DNA from: Congeria kusceri
Lineage: Eukaryota > Mollusca > Bivalvia > Myida > Dreissenidae
DNA: 64,000 nt
Assembly (NCBI GenBank): GCA_027627225.1
Contig: CM051024.1
Location: 46,969,047 to 47,033,046 of the forward strand
Direction of reading: 5' to 3'
Below are positions 48,733 through 63,789 of this stretch, piece by piece. The notes under the pieces are model-generated. The model did no database searches and was not told the DNA's origin. It was given only the letters and a program-made list of their open reading frames with translations. The translations under genes and the position numbers were made by a program. Every line of letters starts with the position of its first letter. Position 1 is the first letter of the stretch.

Positions 48733-49325
48733 TTATGGTCTATGTACTCTGCACTCCCTCTGAAAAGCCTCTATCATTTTATGAAGTATCATTTGAAATC
48801 CTTCAATACTTTTAGAGTTATGCACCGCACAAAAACTCCAAAAATATTGAAGAATAAGTTATGGTCCTTGTACTCTGCACTCTCAATATACTGTATCAAT
48901 ATATCTGGTTTTATTTTAAATCCTTTTAAATACAAATAGAGTTATACTCCGCACAAGAAAATTAAACGAAGTGTTATAACCCCGTAAATATAGAAGAAAG
49001 AGTTATGGTTATTGTACTATGCATTTCCTTTCATTTTCCTCTATCATTTTTAAATGAAGTTCAATTTGAATCCCTTCAGTACTAATGGAGTTATGCTCCG
49101 CACAAGAAATTTAAACAAGAAAAATAACTCCATAAATATAGAAAACAGAGTTATGGTCCCTGTACTCCACACTTCCTCTAATTGTCTTCTATCATTATAT
49201 TAAGAATCATTCGAATCCCTTCAATACTTTTCGAGCTAAACTTCGTACAAGAAGCGGGACGACCGGACAGACGGACGGAAGGACCGACGGACGGAAGGAC
49301 AGACGGACGATGCGATAACTAAATG
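48733..49325 (+). repeat. ~140-bp tandem units ending in GGACGGAC tract
   Basis: 'ttatggtc...gtact' blocks at 48733, 48859, 49013 and 49151 give periods of 126-154 bp. Each unit also holds 'agagttatgc.ccgcacaa'. The array ends in an imperfect GACGGACGGAAG tract at 49258-49310 and 'gatgcgataacta'. No gene. Confidence 0.55.
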
Positions 49326-49429
49326 CCCCTGTAGTTCCTAAACCCGACGTATTTGCGTTTATTAGGATTCTTTCTTCTCATTCATTTGAAATATATAACG
49401 ATTAACTCCATTTAATGAATATATTGAAT

Positions 49430-49821
49430 ATATGGAAGCGTCCTGAAGCCAAGTGTACAAATAAAAATAAATAAAAATTACTCAATATTAGAAAACTTAT
49501 CTCGTAATTACGACTTTTTATCTCGTAATTACGACATAGTATCTCGTAATTACGACTTATTGTGATACAAAGTCGTAATTACGACATAAAAAAGTCGTTA
49601 TTACGAGAGAAAAGGTCGTAATTACGACTTAAGAGTGTAGTGATGACGCATAAGCCAAGTGTGATATAAGCAGGCTATTGTAGATTGAAATAGTACCAAA
49701 AGTACACTGTTTGTCTGTCTTTCTGTATGGACAAAAATATACATAAGATATAATTCTAATGTAGATACCTTCATTTAATCTAGTTTTTTACATGTTTTTA
49801 TTATCATTATTGTTATTGATA

Positions 49822-49857
<36 letters not shown>

Positions 49858-49858
49858 A

Positions 49859-49906
<48 letters not shown>

Positions 49907-49933
49907 AAGTAGTAGAAGTAGAAGTAGTAGTAA

Positions 49934-50002
<69 letters not shown>

Positions 50003-50193
50003 AAGTAGCAGTACTAGTAGCAGCAGCAGTAGTAGTAGTAGCAGTAGCAGTAGCAGCAGTATCAGTGGCAGTGGCAGTAGTAGCAGTAGCTGTAGTAGTT
50101 GCCTTATTATTAGTAGTAGTATTAGTATCAGTAGTAGTAGTAGTAGTAGTTATAGTAGTAGAAGTAGTAGTAGTAGTAGTAGTAGTGGTAGTG

Positions 50194-50245
<52 letters not shown>

Positions 50246-50327
50246 CAGCATCAGAGCAGGAGAGACAGTGGCAGTCAGAATAGTAGTAGTAGTAGCAGTA
50301 GTAGTGGTAGTAGTATAAGTAGTAGTT

Positions 50328-50409
<82 letters not shown>

Positions 50410-50456
50410 ATGTAGTAGTAGTAGCAGTAGTAGTGGTCGTAGTAGTAGTAGTAGTT

Positions 50457-50519
<63 letters not shown>

Positions 50520-50967
50520 ATAGTAGTAGTAGTAGTAATAGTAGTAGTAGTTACAGTAATAGTAGGAGGAGGTACAGAAGAAGAACTACTGCTGGTGCTT
50601 TTGCTGATTCTGCTACTGATGCTGCTATTGCTACTGTTACTGGGATGTCATTTGATTAAAAAACTAAAACCATGTCCTTTTTCGCATATTAAGGAAAACG
50701 CGCTAGCACAGGTGACTTCAGAATAAGGGGAGGTAATACTCAAAGTGCTAATACTAACACTAAGTCGTAATTACGAGATAAAAAAGTCATAATTACGAGA
50801 TAAAATATCGTAATTTTGAGATACTAATTCATAAGTACGTGATAAAAAAAATCGTAATTATGAGATACTAAGTCGTAATTACAACATTTTATCTCGTAAT
50901 TACGAGGTAAGTTTGTTAATATTGATTAATTTTTATATTTACACCTGGCACCAGGACGCTTCCATAT
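49430..50967. mobile_element. TIR element with iterated TCGTAATTACGA ends and GTA core
   Basis: The left end ATATGGAAGCGTCCTG and its flank through 'aaataaaaat', 'tcaatatta' and 'aaactta.ctcgtaattac' are matched in reverse complement at the right end (50967 leftwards), an imperfect TIR of roughly 85 bp. Inside each TIR lie several ~18-25-bp units of the palindrome TCGTAATTACGA (49500-49630 and 50763-50911). The centre is a long GTA/GTN microsatellite (about 49812-50550). No coding capacity; the poly-valine frames are microsatellite artefacts. Confidence 0.65.
49812..50550 (+). repeat. Long GTA microsatellite
   Basis: Nearly uninterrupted TAG/GTA triplets with GAA, GCA and GTG variants over ~740 bp, the core of the TIR element 49430-50967. 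Confidence 0.9.
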
Positions 50968-51565
50968 GAATACTACTACATGTATATGTGTAATACAATC
51001 TTTGAAGCCCAGTTACAGGAATGTTTTTCATTTTTAGTGTGTACAACGTTATTCTGGTTCATTATATTCGTATGTGGACGCGTGTTATTCATAATTAAAG
51101 GAAGTACAGAAAGTTTGAATTAATTAATATCCTTGATATACTGATTGAATGTGCGATATTGGACGTTTAATAATTAAAATACGGAAAACTAAGGGTTCTT
51201 AGAAAGTGTCTAAATTCCAATGCACAACATCTTAACAGTTCATTGTAGTGTATGTATGATTCCTTCAGTCCCTGTTGGAAAATTATATTTTTCCTTTATA
51301 GGGTCATTATTTTAAAACATATTCGTCATTTGCTTACTGTAGTGGTTTCTGTAACTAAGTTTGCAATTTCATGAAATAACTTTTATTACACAATTTAACA
51401 ACTGCACAAGTCTTTGATAACATTTAATTAATGATTTTACAGAAGGTGTTTATATAAAATTACAGAGTACCGGTAGTCATCAACGTAATTACATGCATGA
51501 AATTAATAAACACATAAAACAGAAAAAATACTTGTGAGTGTTTTTTTTTCTATTTTTTACTTCAG

Positions 51566-52258
51566 ATCACGTTGCGCCAACGCGTTGTAAGAATACATAC
51601 ATATAAACATGGCAACAGACCAAACAAGCGATACTCACGTGCCAGCTGCCGATAAAACAGAGATCTCTAGCGATAAAGAGCCCTCAAACGGTGAACAAAG
51701 CAATGTACGTGCAGCTTTGAAATTGAATACTCGGGTAACAGGCTCGGCGAATGAAGACACCTCAGCAGTTACTGACGTAGAAGTGCATACTTATTCCTTG
51801 ACAACGGTTGCAGATCATGAACTTCAAGAAAATGCACACATATTGTTAGAAGACGAAACCAATAGAGGCAAAAAAACATCATCAAAATTGAAAAAAATGT
51901 AAATGAACCAATCCAAGCGTTTACTTTAGCTTTTGAGAGCGACCAAGTCAAAGATTTCAGGTACGATACAACAAATGATGCTTATAAAACAAAGATAATT
52001 TGTAATACATTGGTAACAAACATTGTCGCCAACGCATTTGGATATAATGATTTGCAAATGAACACAAGTATAACGAACGCCAAAAAAGTGTGTTTTTTTT
52101 GTTATGGAGTATTAGCTAGATGATTAACACAATATTTTGAGCAAATACACAAAGCTCTTGAATTCATTTGTCAGTTCCGTCCGATTAGATGCGACTATCA
52201 ATGTGAACAATATTTAGGTGTGTATGTAATTTGGGATTATGTTCAAGTTGGTGGGCCA
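51566..52258 (+). pseudogene. Coding-like region upstream of IAP-like copy 3, broken
   Basis: An acceptor (ttttacttcag) at 51565 precedes an ATG at 51609. The frame reads MATDQTSDTHVPAADKTEIS... to TAA near 51900. Coding character continues in another frame: FESDQVKDFRYDTTNDAY, IICNTLVTNIVANAFGYN, KVCFFCYGVLAR, TGA at 52121, then open in the same frame into the BIR exon (FICQFRPIRCDYQCEQ). The frame change lies near A-runs at about 51870-51895. This may be an N-terminal part of the same protein broken by one shift and one stop, or a basecalling error. No known domain recognised. Confidence 0.4.
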
Positions 52259-53285
52259 ATGTCCGTTGAAGACAGGATGCAATACGAATGGCATCGGCGT
52301 ATATCATTTGAATTATACCAAGGGCGTGGTGCCGTCAATGAATTAGCAAGAAATGGCTTTTGCCATAACCCAACAAGCGGCCATTCCGCAACGTTATGCT
52401 TTGCATGCAGTTTGGCCATTGACAATTGGGAAGCGTCTGACAACGTTGCCGAAGTTCATAAACGAAAGTCGCCAACGTGTCCTATGTTGCAAACACAGGG
52501 TGCCCAAGCTACAAGAAGGAACATACCCATTGCTGAAGAAGATGGCCTGCCGGCACCGTCTTTTGCGACTGACTCAGCTGCTGAATCAAATAATGGTCGA
52601 GCATTCAGTCCTACGCTGAACATGTTGAATATCCAGCGTATCAACAATAACACACTTTGCAGAGAGGCTGTTGTATGCGCTTATGGTATGTCTATTAAAT
52701 AATTATCTTAACCTTGAATAACAAAATGCAACTATTCGTGTATTCAAGACATGCTTTTCCATAGTTTCCTACATTTTGTCTTTAATATGATTATAGATAT
52801 GCCTGATGGCGTGCTACCAACGAACCCTGGCCAGCCTCCCGAATCTTTGCCAGTCAGTTTAAGGTCTCCTGGTCAAGCGTTCTTTGACGAACGCTTGCAG
52901 TACCAAAGACATTTGGGTCATGGTAGAAATGAACATCAAACGCATGGCCGTGAAACTGGTATGTTATTTAAATCAACATTTTAGATTGTATGTTGCCATC
53001 ACGGTGCACATACTAAAAGTTACCGTTAATTAAACTTTAGAAACAACATAATAACATAATTAGCAATGTTACGTGTAAAGTTAATGATTTTTGTATCCGT
53101 TTCTAGATCTGAGGAGGACATTCCAAACCTGTCGTCAGTGCAATCATCGTAAGGTCGATGCCATGCTTCATCCCTGCTGCCATTTAGTTGTATGTAGGAG
53201 ATGTGCACAGCGGCTAAATAAATGTCCCGTGTGCAAGAAAAAAACAACGGGCTACTTGCCTGTACATGTGGATTGGATCTCATAG
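52259..53285 (+). CDS. Single-BIR, RING-finger IAP-like protein (copy 3)
   Basis: Model: exons 52259-52685, 52797-52958 and 53107-53285, all GT-AG and all junctions phase 1, giving 255 residues from the ATG at 52259. The BIR carries the full zinc pattern C-F-A-C, 16 residues, H, 6 residues, C within CFACSLAIDNW...VHKRKSPTC. The last exon is a C3HC4 RING (CRQC, CCHLVVCRRC, CPVC) ending TAG at 53283-53285. The middle exon is proline/arginine/histidine-rich and unlike the spacer exons of copies 1 and 2. As with other IAPs it would be a cytoplasmic E3 ligase limiting apoptosis or steering innate signalling. The frame is open upstream of 52259 as far as TGA at 52121, so the true start is uncertain. 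Confidence 0.7.
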
Positions 53286-53289
53286 AGTA

Positions 53290-56200
53290 ACCCTATTTAT
53301 TCCTTTTAACTCTAGCTATGAAAAGAAATAATCAAATCATATTTTGCTAAATGCAACATTAACAAACTAGTATTTGTTTTTAGAGAATTGTCAGCTATTT
53401 TTATATTCTCAGTTCTCCTACATTTCTTTCATGCTAAACGGCAACATATCGAAGCTTACTCTGTAAATGACTGGATCTACGACGTGAAAATGGTAGTGTA
53501 AACTGTTGTGTGTAGTACATTTTTATCGAGTGCACCGGGATTTTCTCCCATATGGCCATCGCCCCCAGAAGACTTGTTAGTTGGGTTATGGGGGATAGTG
53601 CAAGATACAGGAGACGCCCCGTTCCAGAGGAGACCCTGGGTCTTTTAGTGCCCGGTGTGAAGCACCTAGTACACTGCACCTCGGTTTAACGTCTCATGCG
53701 AAAGACGAGTGTAAACTGTTTTAGTTGCACACGTTTATATGATAGAAAAATAAACATAAACACATGACATAGTTTTAATAATTCAATACAATAAAATAAA
53801 TACTCCTTTACAATGTGACTATTTATCGTTGAGAGTGCCCCTACTGTAAAATCAATATTAAACACTAAAATCAGTTTATGCTTACAAATAAGCTGTCTGT
53901 TCAAAGGGTGTACCGTTATGTACATGTAAATCTGTGTTTAAATATAGCAAAGTGGTTATTTTAGTTGAAAGATATATCTATTTATAATTATTTCCAAACT
54001 ATTTTTAACCAAGAAAATTCCAAATTAAATGTATTTATAAACTCTATATGTTACTGTTTTAAATGCTTTAATTATTAAAACAAACTCCAATTTCATCCAC
54101 ATTTTTTTTTATTAAACCCTATTTCAAGGAAGTTTATCCTGAACAATATAGTCTTATAGTTAACATCCTGTTAAATTTTCTTCTTGTAAACGAAAATGCA
54201 GCTACATGTACATTATATTGGACATGCATTTGTTGAAACAACAAACACAACTTGATACAAAATTTTACTCCATTCGTGCGTAATATACATTCAGGTTGGT
54301 ATTCTAAACCAGGTTGAGTTGTCGGCTTACGATCGTAGGTTAACGTCCCTACGAGATCTTTCTCTGGAGTTTCTAGACGTTTTTCACAAGACATAAGCTT
54401 AATCTTGCAAAAGTAGATTATAATTTTAACGCACAAGACACTGATTTGTACACAATATACTGCATCGCGCATAGACTATTAATTGTATGCACGAGATATG
54501 AATCAGTACACAATATACTATATCTTCCGCGTAATAATAAATAACGTTTGTACATGTATACAATTAATCGAACGCATTAGATTCTATTTCGCACGCATCC
54601 ACGGTTAGGATAATTATAATTAACAGTGCATCAAAGTACGGGAACCAAACTACATATTTATTGTATAAATACTTAATAGTACTTAATGAATTTCCTGTTC
54701 ATATGTATGCAATGCACATTTTTGTTTGTTAAAGTTATCACCATGTATTTAGGTGTTATATAAATGTATGTAACACATGACAATAGCCAGTCAACACATT
54801 TAAAATCTATGTGAAAAAAAGTGCGAATGGTGAGAAGTAGTTTCCCATGTGCAATTATATAGCAACGGTTTTTTATAAACGTACGTGTGTATGACATGTT
54901 GAGCACACCTTATTCTTCAGATACCGTTCTATCTTAGATACCATTTCTTCACAAGATACTCTAGAATAACAGCGTGTTCGATATCCTGACAATCCGGAAA
55001 TATATGCTTTTATTCAGACACCATCTTTCAGTAAATACAAGACACAAAATCGGCAAAATAATCACTCTTTTATAATCACTTCTTTCATATTCTGGTCTTG
55101 TGTTTAACAGCAGTGCTAGTACCACTTATATCCACTTGATTTTTTTAACTTAAACTGAAAAGTGTTTCACTAAAATTGAGATTAAAATAGATTGCTCTGT
55201 AAGTTTGCAAAGAACAATAGCGCAAGCACCCGCCTTAGATGACGTCATAACCCAAACAAAGATAGATATTTTGCTTACATTTAATGTGTTTTAAAAACGA
55301 GTATAGGCAAAGCTATTTTAAGTCCGAGTTCATAGTGTCATTAAGAGGAACGGTATCTAAAGAACAGAGCATACATTTTAATTTTTAGCAATTTGATCAC
55401 TGTGTTTTGAGATACAGATTGCCTTCCACCAGCTCCATATTAAAGAAAAACCTTTAACAGTTGGTTTTTGCAAGTGTGATTGTGCTTTGTATTATCCTGC
55501 AGAGAATACCTTAGAAATAGTATAAATATACGACAGTTTTATGCTGCCCTGACTTGCCTATCATTTGATATAGTAAACCTTTAATATGGTTGACTGATTT
55601 AAAACGAAAACGGGGTCACATGCTTAGCTTTAATAAACTTTAGAACTGAAACGAGTTTGTTGTTTATCGAGATGAATTTAGATCAACATATTTACATATT
55701 CCTTTCTAAAATTATTGTGATAAATATAAATCCAGCCACACATTAAAACAATGTAACAGACATATTCGTAAATAAATGGCATTCTCTCCCGGAAAACTGT
55801 ACATATAAAAGCCCTGTAATATAAAGCACTCCGAGAGGACAGACTTCCTCCAACGTATGTACAATATAACACTAATTTACAATTACATTTTCCAGATTAA
55901 CGTCATTGGCATTTACATTTGATTTTAGAAGGCAACCTCCAAACCCCTATAATATACATATTTATAAGATTCCTGGATCCCGATGGTGATCTGCTACACA
56001 TTAATATTAATTAATATTTAGAACTTATTTTAGAAGTCAAACAAACTCACACAATTTGGTGCAAATGTATTCACAGTTTGTTTGGTAAGGTTACTTACAA
56101 ACAGACATATCACTGGTAGAACAAACATTACCTTCTTGAAAGTTTAAGCAGCGTTTTAAAGCCTTTTCCTTGTATGAATTTGCAGCCTTTTTTGTTTCTC

Positions 56201-57020
56201 TAATATGTTCAACACATACTCTCAAATGAACTACAGAAATATTGTAAAACAAATGACAAAACCAGCACACGAGCTTAATCGTACTAGTACTGTTATTCTA
56301 GTTTCAATTACTAGTATTACGGAAATCAAATCGTATGTATACGTATTAACAACTACAGCACTATTATTTACAATATACAATTTGTCAATAGTGTAAGGCC
56401 CTGGAGTATGCAGTAACTATGCATTACCATGTTTATTATTGTCATGTTCATAAAGTGAACAATTATTATTTGTTTATTGTAAAATCATTCATCCATCTAA
56501 ACTCATTCATTAAAATAGCTGTTAGTATGTTATCACATATGAACTGAAATTAATTATTAAAGCATGTTTACTATAATGAAATGAACATAACTTTAATTCC
56601 AAAGAACTTACTGTCACTGTCCGTCTGCAATGATGCTAGCCTTACCATCATCTTGTTGCGATTTCATTGTTATATTATTATCCAAGCGATTTAACTTAGC
56701 ATATTTATAATAATATGCTGATATTTTACTCTAAGACACTATTAATTGTTGTTAACTGTTTATTATTATTGTTATATTCGTAAATTTTGCCATTCCTAAA
56801 GAAGTTTTTTTAGATGTGGCTTGTTTTCGGATATTTTGTACCCGAAATATTTCTTCTCTGTTATAACTGCAAATTTGTTTAGGTCAGACAGTAGTGTATT
56901 TGTCTATTGTTTAATGCAAAGTCTTTTGTTTATATATATATATATATAGGTAAACATCAATTGTTATTGTTAGTGTAAAATATTACTTTTATCGTTAAAT
57001 ATTTGGCGCTGCAGAACTAG
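53290..57020. other. Intergenic, one repeat fragment, no gene seen
   Basis: 53520-53710 is a GC-richer block ('caccgggattttctcccata', 'tgaagcacctagtacactgc', 'cggtttaacgtctcatgcg') that looks like a dispersed repeat or SINE tail. The rest of this stretch is AT-rich without supported genes; frames are short. Confidence 0.35.
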
Positions 57021-57022
57021 TT

Positions 57023-57331
57023 TTAGGATTAGGATTCCTAAATGCATTTGATTGGTTGTTGTAAATCCGAAGTCATTTTGATTGGCTGAGGAAATTCCTA
57101 AGTCATTTTGATTGGTTGGTGCTCATAATCCTAATCCTAAGTTGCTGTGCGACATGTATAAATAGCGCAGATAAACAAACATTCGGCATCTTTCATGATC
57201 ACCAAAGTCAGATCTTCCATGATCACCAAAGTCAGATCTTTCAAGATCACCTAGTTCCGATCTTTACAATTACTAAGTCGATCCATAGTTTAGATCATAT
57301 TATTAGATCTTCATTCAACATTACCAAGATG
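57023..57331 (+). promoter_or_regulatory. Promoter-like block: three CCAAT boxes, TAATCC arms, TATA box, first exon
   Basis: ATTGG (inverted CCAAT) occurs at 57051, 57081 and 57111, exactly 30 bp apart in three 30-bp units. A perfect 14-bp inverted repeat flanks them: TTAGGATTAGGATT at 57023-57036 and its complement at 57127-57140. Each arm holds two TAATCC/GGATTA sites of the Otx/Pitx homeodomain type. A TATA box (TATAAATA) is at 57157-57164. Downstream, three exact 24-bp units (57191-57214, 57215-57238, 57239-57262) would lie in the 5' UTR. CCAAGATGG then places an ATG at 57329-57331 immediately before a GTAAGC donor, so the start codon may end exon 1. The downstream gene was not identified. 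Confidence 0.5.
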
Positions 57332-57334
57332 GTA

Positions 57335-58485
57335 AGCTGCTTCTTAAGCTCTACCGAAATGAGTTATATGCAATCCAGAGAGCTCAAAAGTTTATCAGCG
57401 CTATTTCAACTATTCATTTATACATGATAGTAAATTGCTGCATACGTGCATGATGCTCAAATTTATGCAACGATTAAATATATGTTGAAACAGAAACCGG
57501 TTGTTTAGGAATAATTCGTAGTTGCCTTGTTGCCATCCCGAACAGAATAGAACTATAGTATACCAAATATGGCGGTATGCTAAAATAGCTACTAGTATCA
57601 TCAAAAAGACATTCTGAATAACATATTTTGCACAGCCAAAATCATCTAAAGTATATAATTTCTTTCATTTTATCCATTTTGTATAACGAACATTGAGCAT
57701 TTATCTGAATGTAATGATACAAACAGTTTTGATAAAATAGTTTCTTAAAGCGTCAATTTAGTAATATTATTTCCATTAAAGCACATGCAATATATAACAA
57801 TCATTGTATCTCTCTCTTCAGTTATGCGTATTTCACGTATTTTCTGCCTTGTTAATTACATAATCTAAGTAACATACTTTGTTTCACGTAAAGGACGCCA
57901 CAAATAAGAACATTATTTTATTCGCCAAGTGTTAATGTTTAAATTACAAGAATATCCCCATACTGCTTGTATGATGAATTATATAGTACGTACACCAGAT
58001 ACAAACATGGTAATTACAAAGACAGCCTTTGCAAAAATTCCTTGCATGCGATCCTAATTGTGACTTTTCAGTATTCTAATAGCACTAAATTGTTTGACAG
58101 TTTCTCGTTACATATGGAAAGAAAAGATTAATGAAACAAACTTACTATTCTTAGAGTACGGTTACATACGGACATACTTGGTAACATAAATGACCTTTTC
58201 AAATTACTTTAACATTGTTTCATTTGTTTAGGTATATTTTTATTTGTTGATTTCCGGTTAAAACATACACAATATATGTTTTAATTCACAATTTGTGACA
58301 ACACTTTAGCTCATTAAACACATAATGAAGACTGACAAGCTTTTGGATTTAAAGTGACTGTCAACGAAAAATTGGTATTCTATTACAGAAACGCGCTATA
58401 CCAAGATCATATACATTAAATACAGAATAAATAGTATAATACATACTGAGATGTTTAATACAATAAATCAACAAAAATGTTTTGA
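57335..58485. other. Possible first intron or intergenic DNA, no gene seen
   Basis: AT-rich. A pyrimidine-rich acceptor (tctctctcttcag) ends at about 57821, but the following frame is only ~13 codons. No convincing second exon for the promoter at 57023-57331 was found. Confidence 0.3.
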
Positions 58486-58491
58486 AAAAAT

Positions 58492-58580
58492 AAAACCCCT
58501 AGCGGGTATCGAACCGACGTCTTAGGTGCCATGCAATGAAATTACAGTAGACAGCGCTTGAACCAACTGCGCTATTCTGC
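58492..58580 (-). repeat. tRNA-like SINE head
   Basis: On the minus strand it reads AATAGCGCAGTTGGTT (A-box-like), then a 25-nt extra segment, then ACGTCGGTTCGATACCCG (B box) and CTAGGGGTTTTATT. The layout is that of a tRNA gene with an enlarged middle, as in tRNA-derived SINEs; the T-rich end resembles a Pol III stop. Not a canonical tRNA. Confidence 0.45.
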
Positions 58581-58589
58581 GTTGTAAAG

Positions 58590-62165
<3,576 letters not shown>

Positions 62166-62277
62166 CTTCAGGAAACCACCCTGTACGGAGCCACAATCAA
62201 GATCCATGAGCCAGTAGGTGTGATTGGCATCGCGTGACCTGACAGCTACCCCCTGCTCGCCTTCGTGTCCTTGTTTG

Positions 62278-62296
62278 CCCCCCCCCCCCCCCCCCC
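62278..62296 (+). repeat. Poly-C run of 19 in an ALDH16A1-like exon
   Basis: Nineteen consecutive C in what should be coding for ..LFAP.VVR.NTIV.. The run puts downstream codons in a different frame from upstream ones. Confidence 0.9.
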
Positions 62297-62917
62297 GTTG
62301 TCCGCCGCAACACCATTGTCATAGTTCCCAGTGAGAAGTACCCGCTCATGGCTATGGACATCTACCAGGTGAAGATTTGTTTTGGGAATGCATTTTTTAT
62401 AACAGATAATTTTTGCATATTAAAATGTTCCTTGAAATAATCGCATAATCCAATTTCATGTTCTGAATGTTTGCGATCTAGACTACTGTGCAGAAGTTTA
62501 TATATTTTACCATTTCTAAATGGCAAATGTTTTCAGAAGTTTATTCTTGTTAGCAACATGTTTGTAAAAGTATGTGTACTCTTTAGCGGTGTGTGATATG
62601 TGTGATTAATCCAGTGTTAACTGTCACAGAGGTGTGAGACTTTATTGGTGTATCATGTACAGGACACAAACGTATTTACTTACATAGATCACTAATAGCA
62701 TAACATTGAATATTGTTTTTATATTCTAGGTGTTTGACACCTCTGACCTGCCTGGTGGTGTTGTGAACATCATCACCGGTGATAGGGACCATCTATCCAA
62801 GTTCTTGGCAGAGCACCAGGACGTGCAGTCCATGTGGTACTTCGGCTGTGCCGAGGGATCAAAATATGTCGAATACATATCCGCGGAAAACGTGAAACGG
62901 ACTTGGGTGAACTATGG

Positions 62918-63789
62918 GTGAGTCTAGTATCAGTGTTTCATGTCTTTGAGTAATACTTTTATTAAGCTCAAAAGTCAGAGGCATTTAAGGGGTAACAGTA
63001 TTGTAAACCAGTTCTTATTTACAGACAGATTAAAGTTGTTTTTCATTATTCTTATTATACATGTGTATATTATATATGTATTTGTATTTAATTAGAATAT
63101 TTTAAAATATATTTGTGAACGTTTGTTATTGTGGGGCTTAAATTTTGGAAATTATTTCAGTATACATTTTGTTATCTAGGTTGAACTGAATTTATGATAT
63201 ATTATTATGCAATATTAAGGTAAGAACTTTCACATTTTATACCAAAATCCACTTTGTACAATTTTGAATATATTATTTTTGGTATGTTGCTGTAGGTTTC
63301 AAGAAACTTCAGTTTCACATGAGTATTTGATGTACACCCAATATCCTTGTTACCTTCACCAAGGAAGTTGTGTTTTTGCCAGTGTTGTTCATCTGTCTGT
63401 TAGCAACCTTACGTAAAAATTACGAAAAATTTGCATTAAATTTTCTGGAAAGGCTGGATATTGGCCATTGAACAAATGATTAGATTTGGGTAGTGATCCG
63501 GATCACCATCTATTCTGGATTCTGGATTGTTTTTATGGATTCTTTGTTATTGGGAAAATGTTGCCAGATTACCAGTATACTGTATGCCTTACTCGTTCAA
63601 AATTCCCCTTTCTGTATAACTAATTACTTGCAAACTCTGCTGTCTGGTCCAAGATTCAAATGCAACTAATATTAGCATACTGCAACTTCAGTCCTTTTCC
63701 ATTCTTCTTGCAGGTTAACTTTGTTGCATTATGATTAATGCCCTGTTTAGATTTATTAAAAGATGCTATATTTGTGAACGCTGCTGTAG
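62918..63789. other. Intron of the ALDH16A1-like unit
   Basis: 872-bp AT-rich intron between a GTGAGT donor and a ctgtag acceptor. Contains a short 'tagtgatccggatcaccatc' repeat-like phrase near 63490. No other feature. Confidence 0.6.

Noticed and set aside
49792..50726. Long poly-valine open frames
   Set aside because: They are translations of the GTA microsatellite; every frame there is repetitive and no domain is present.
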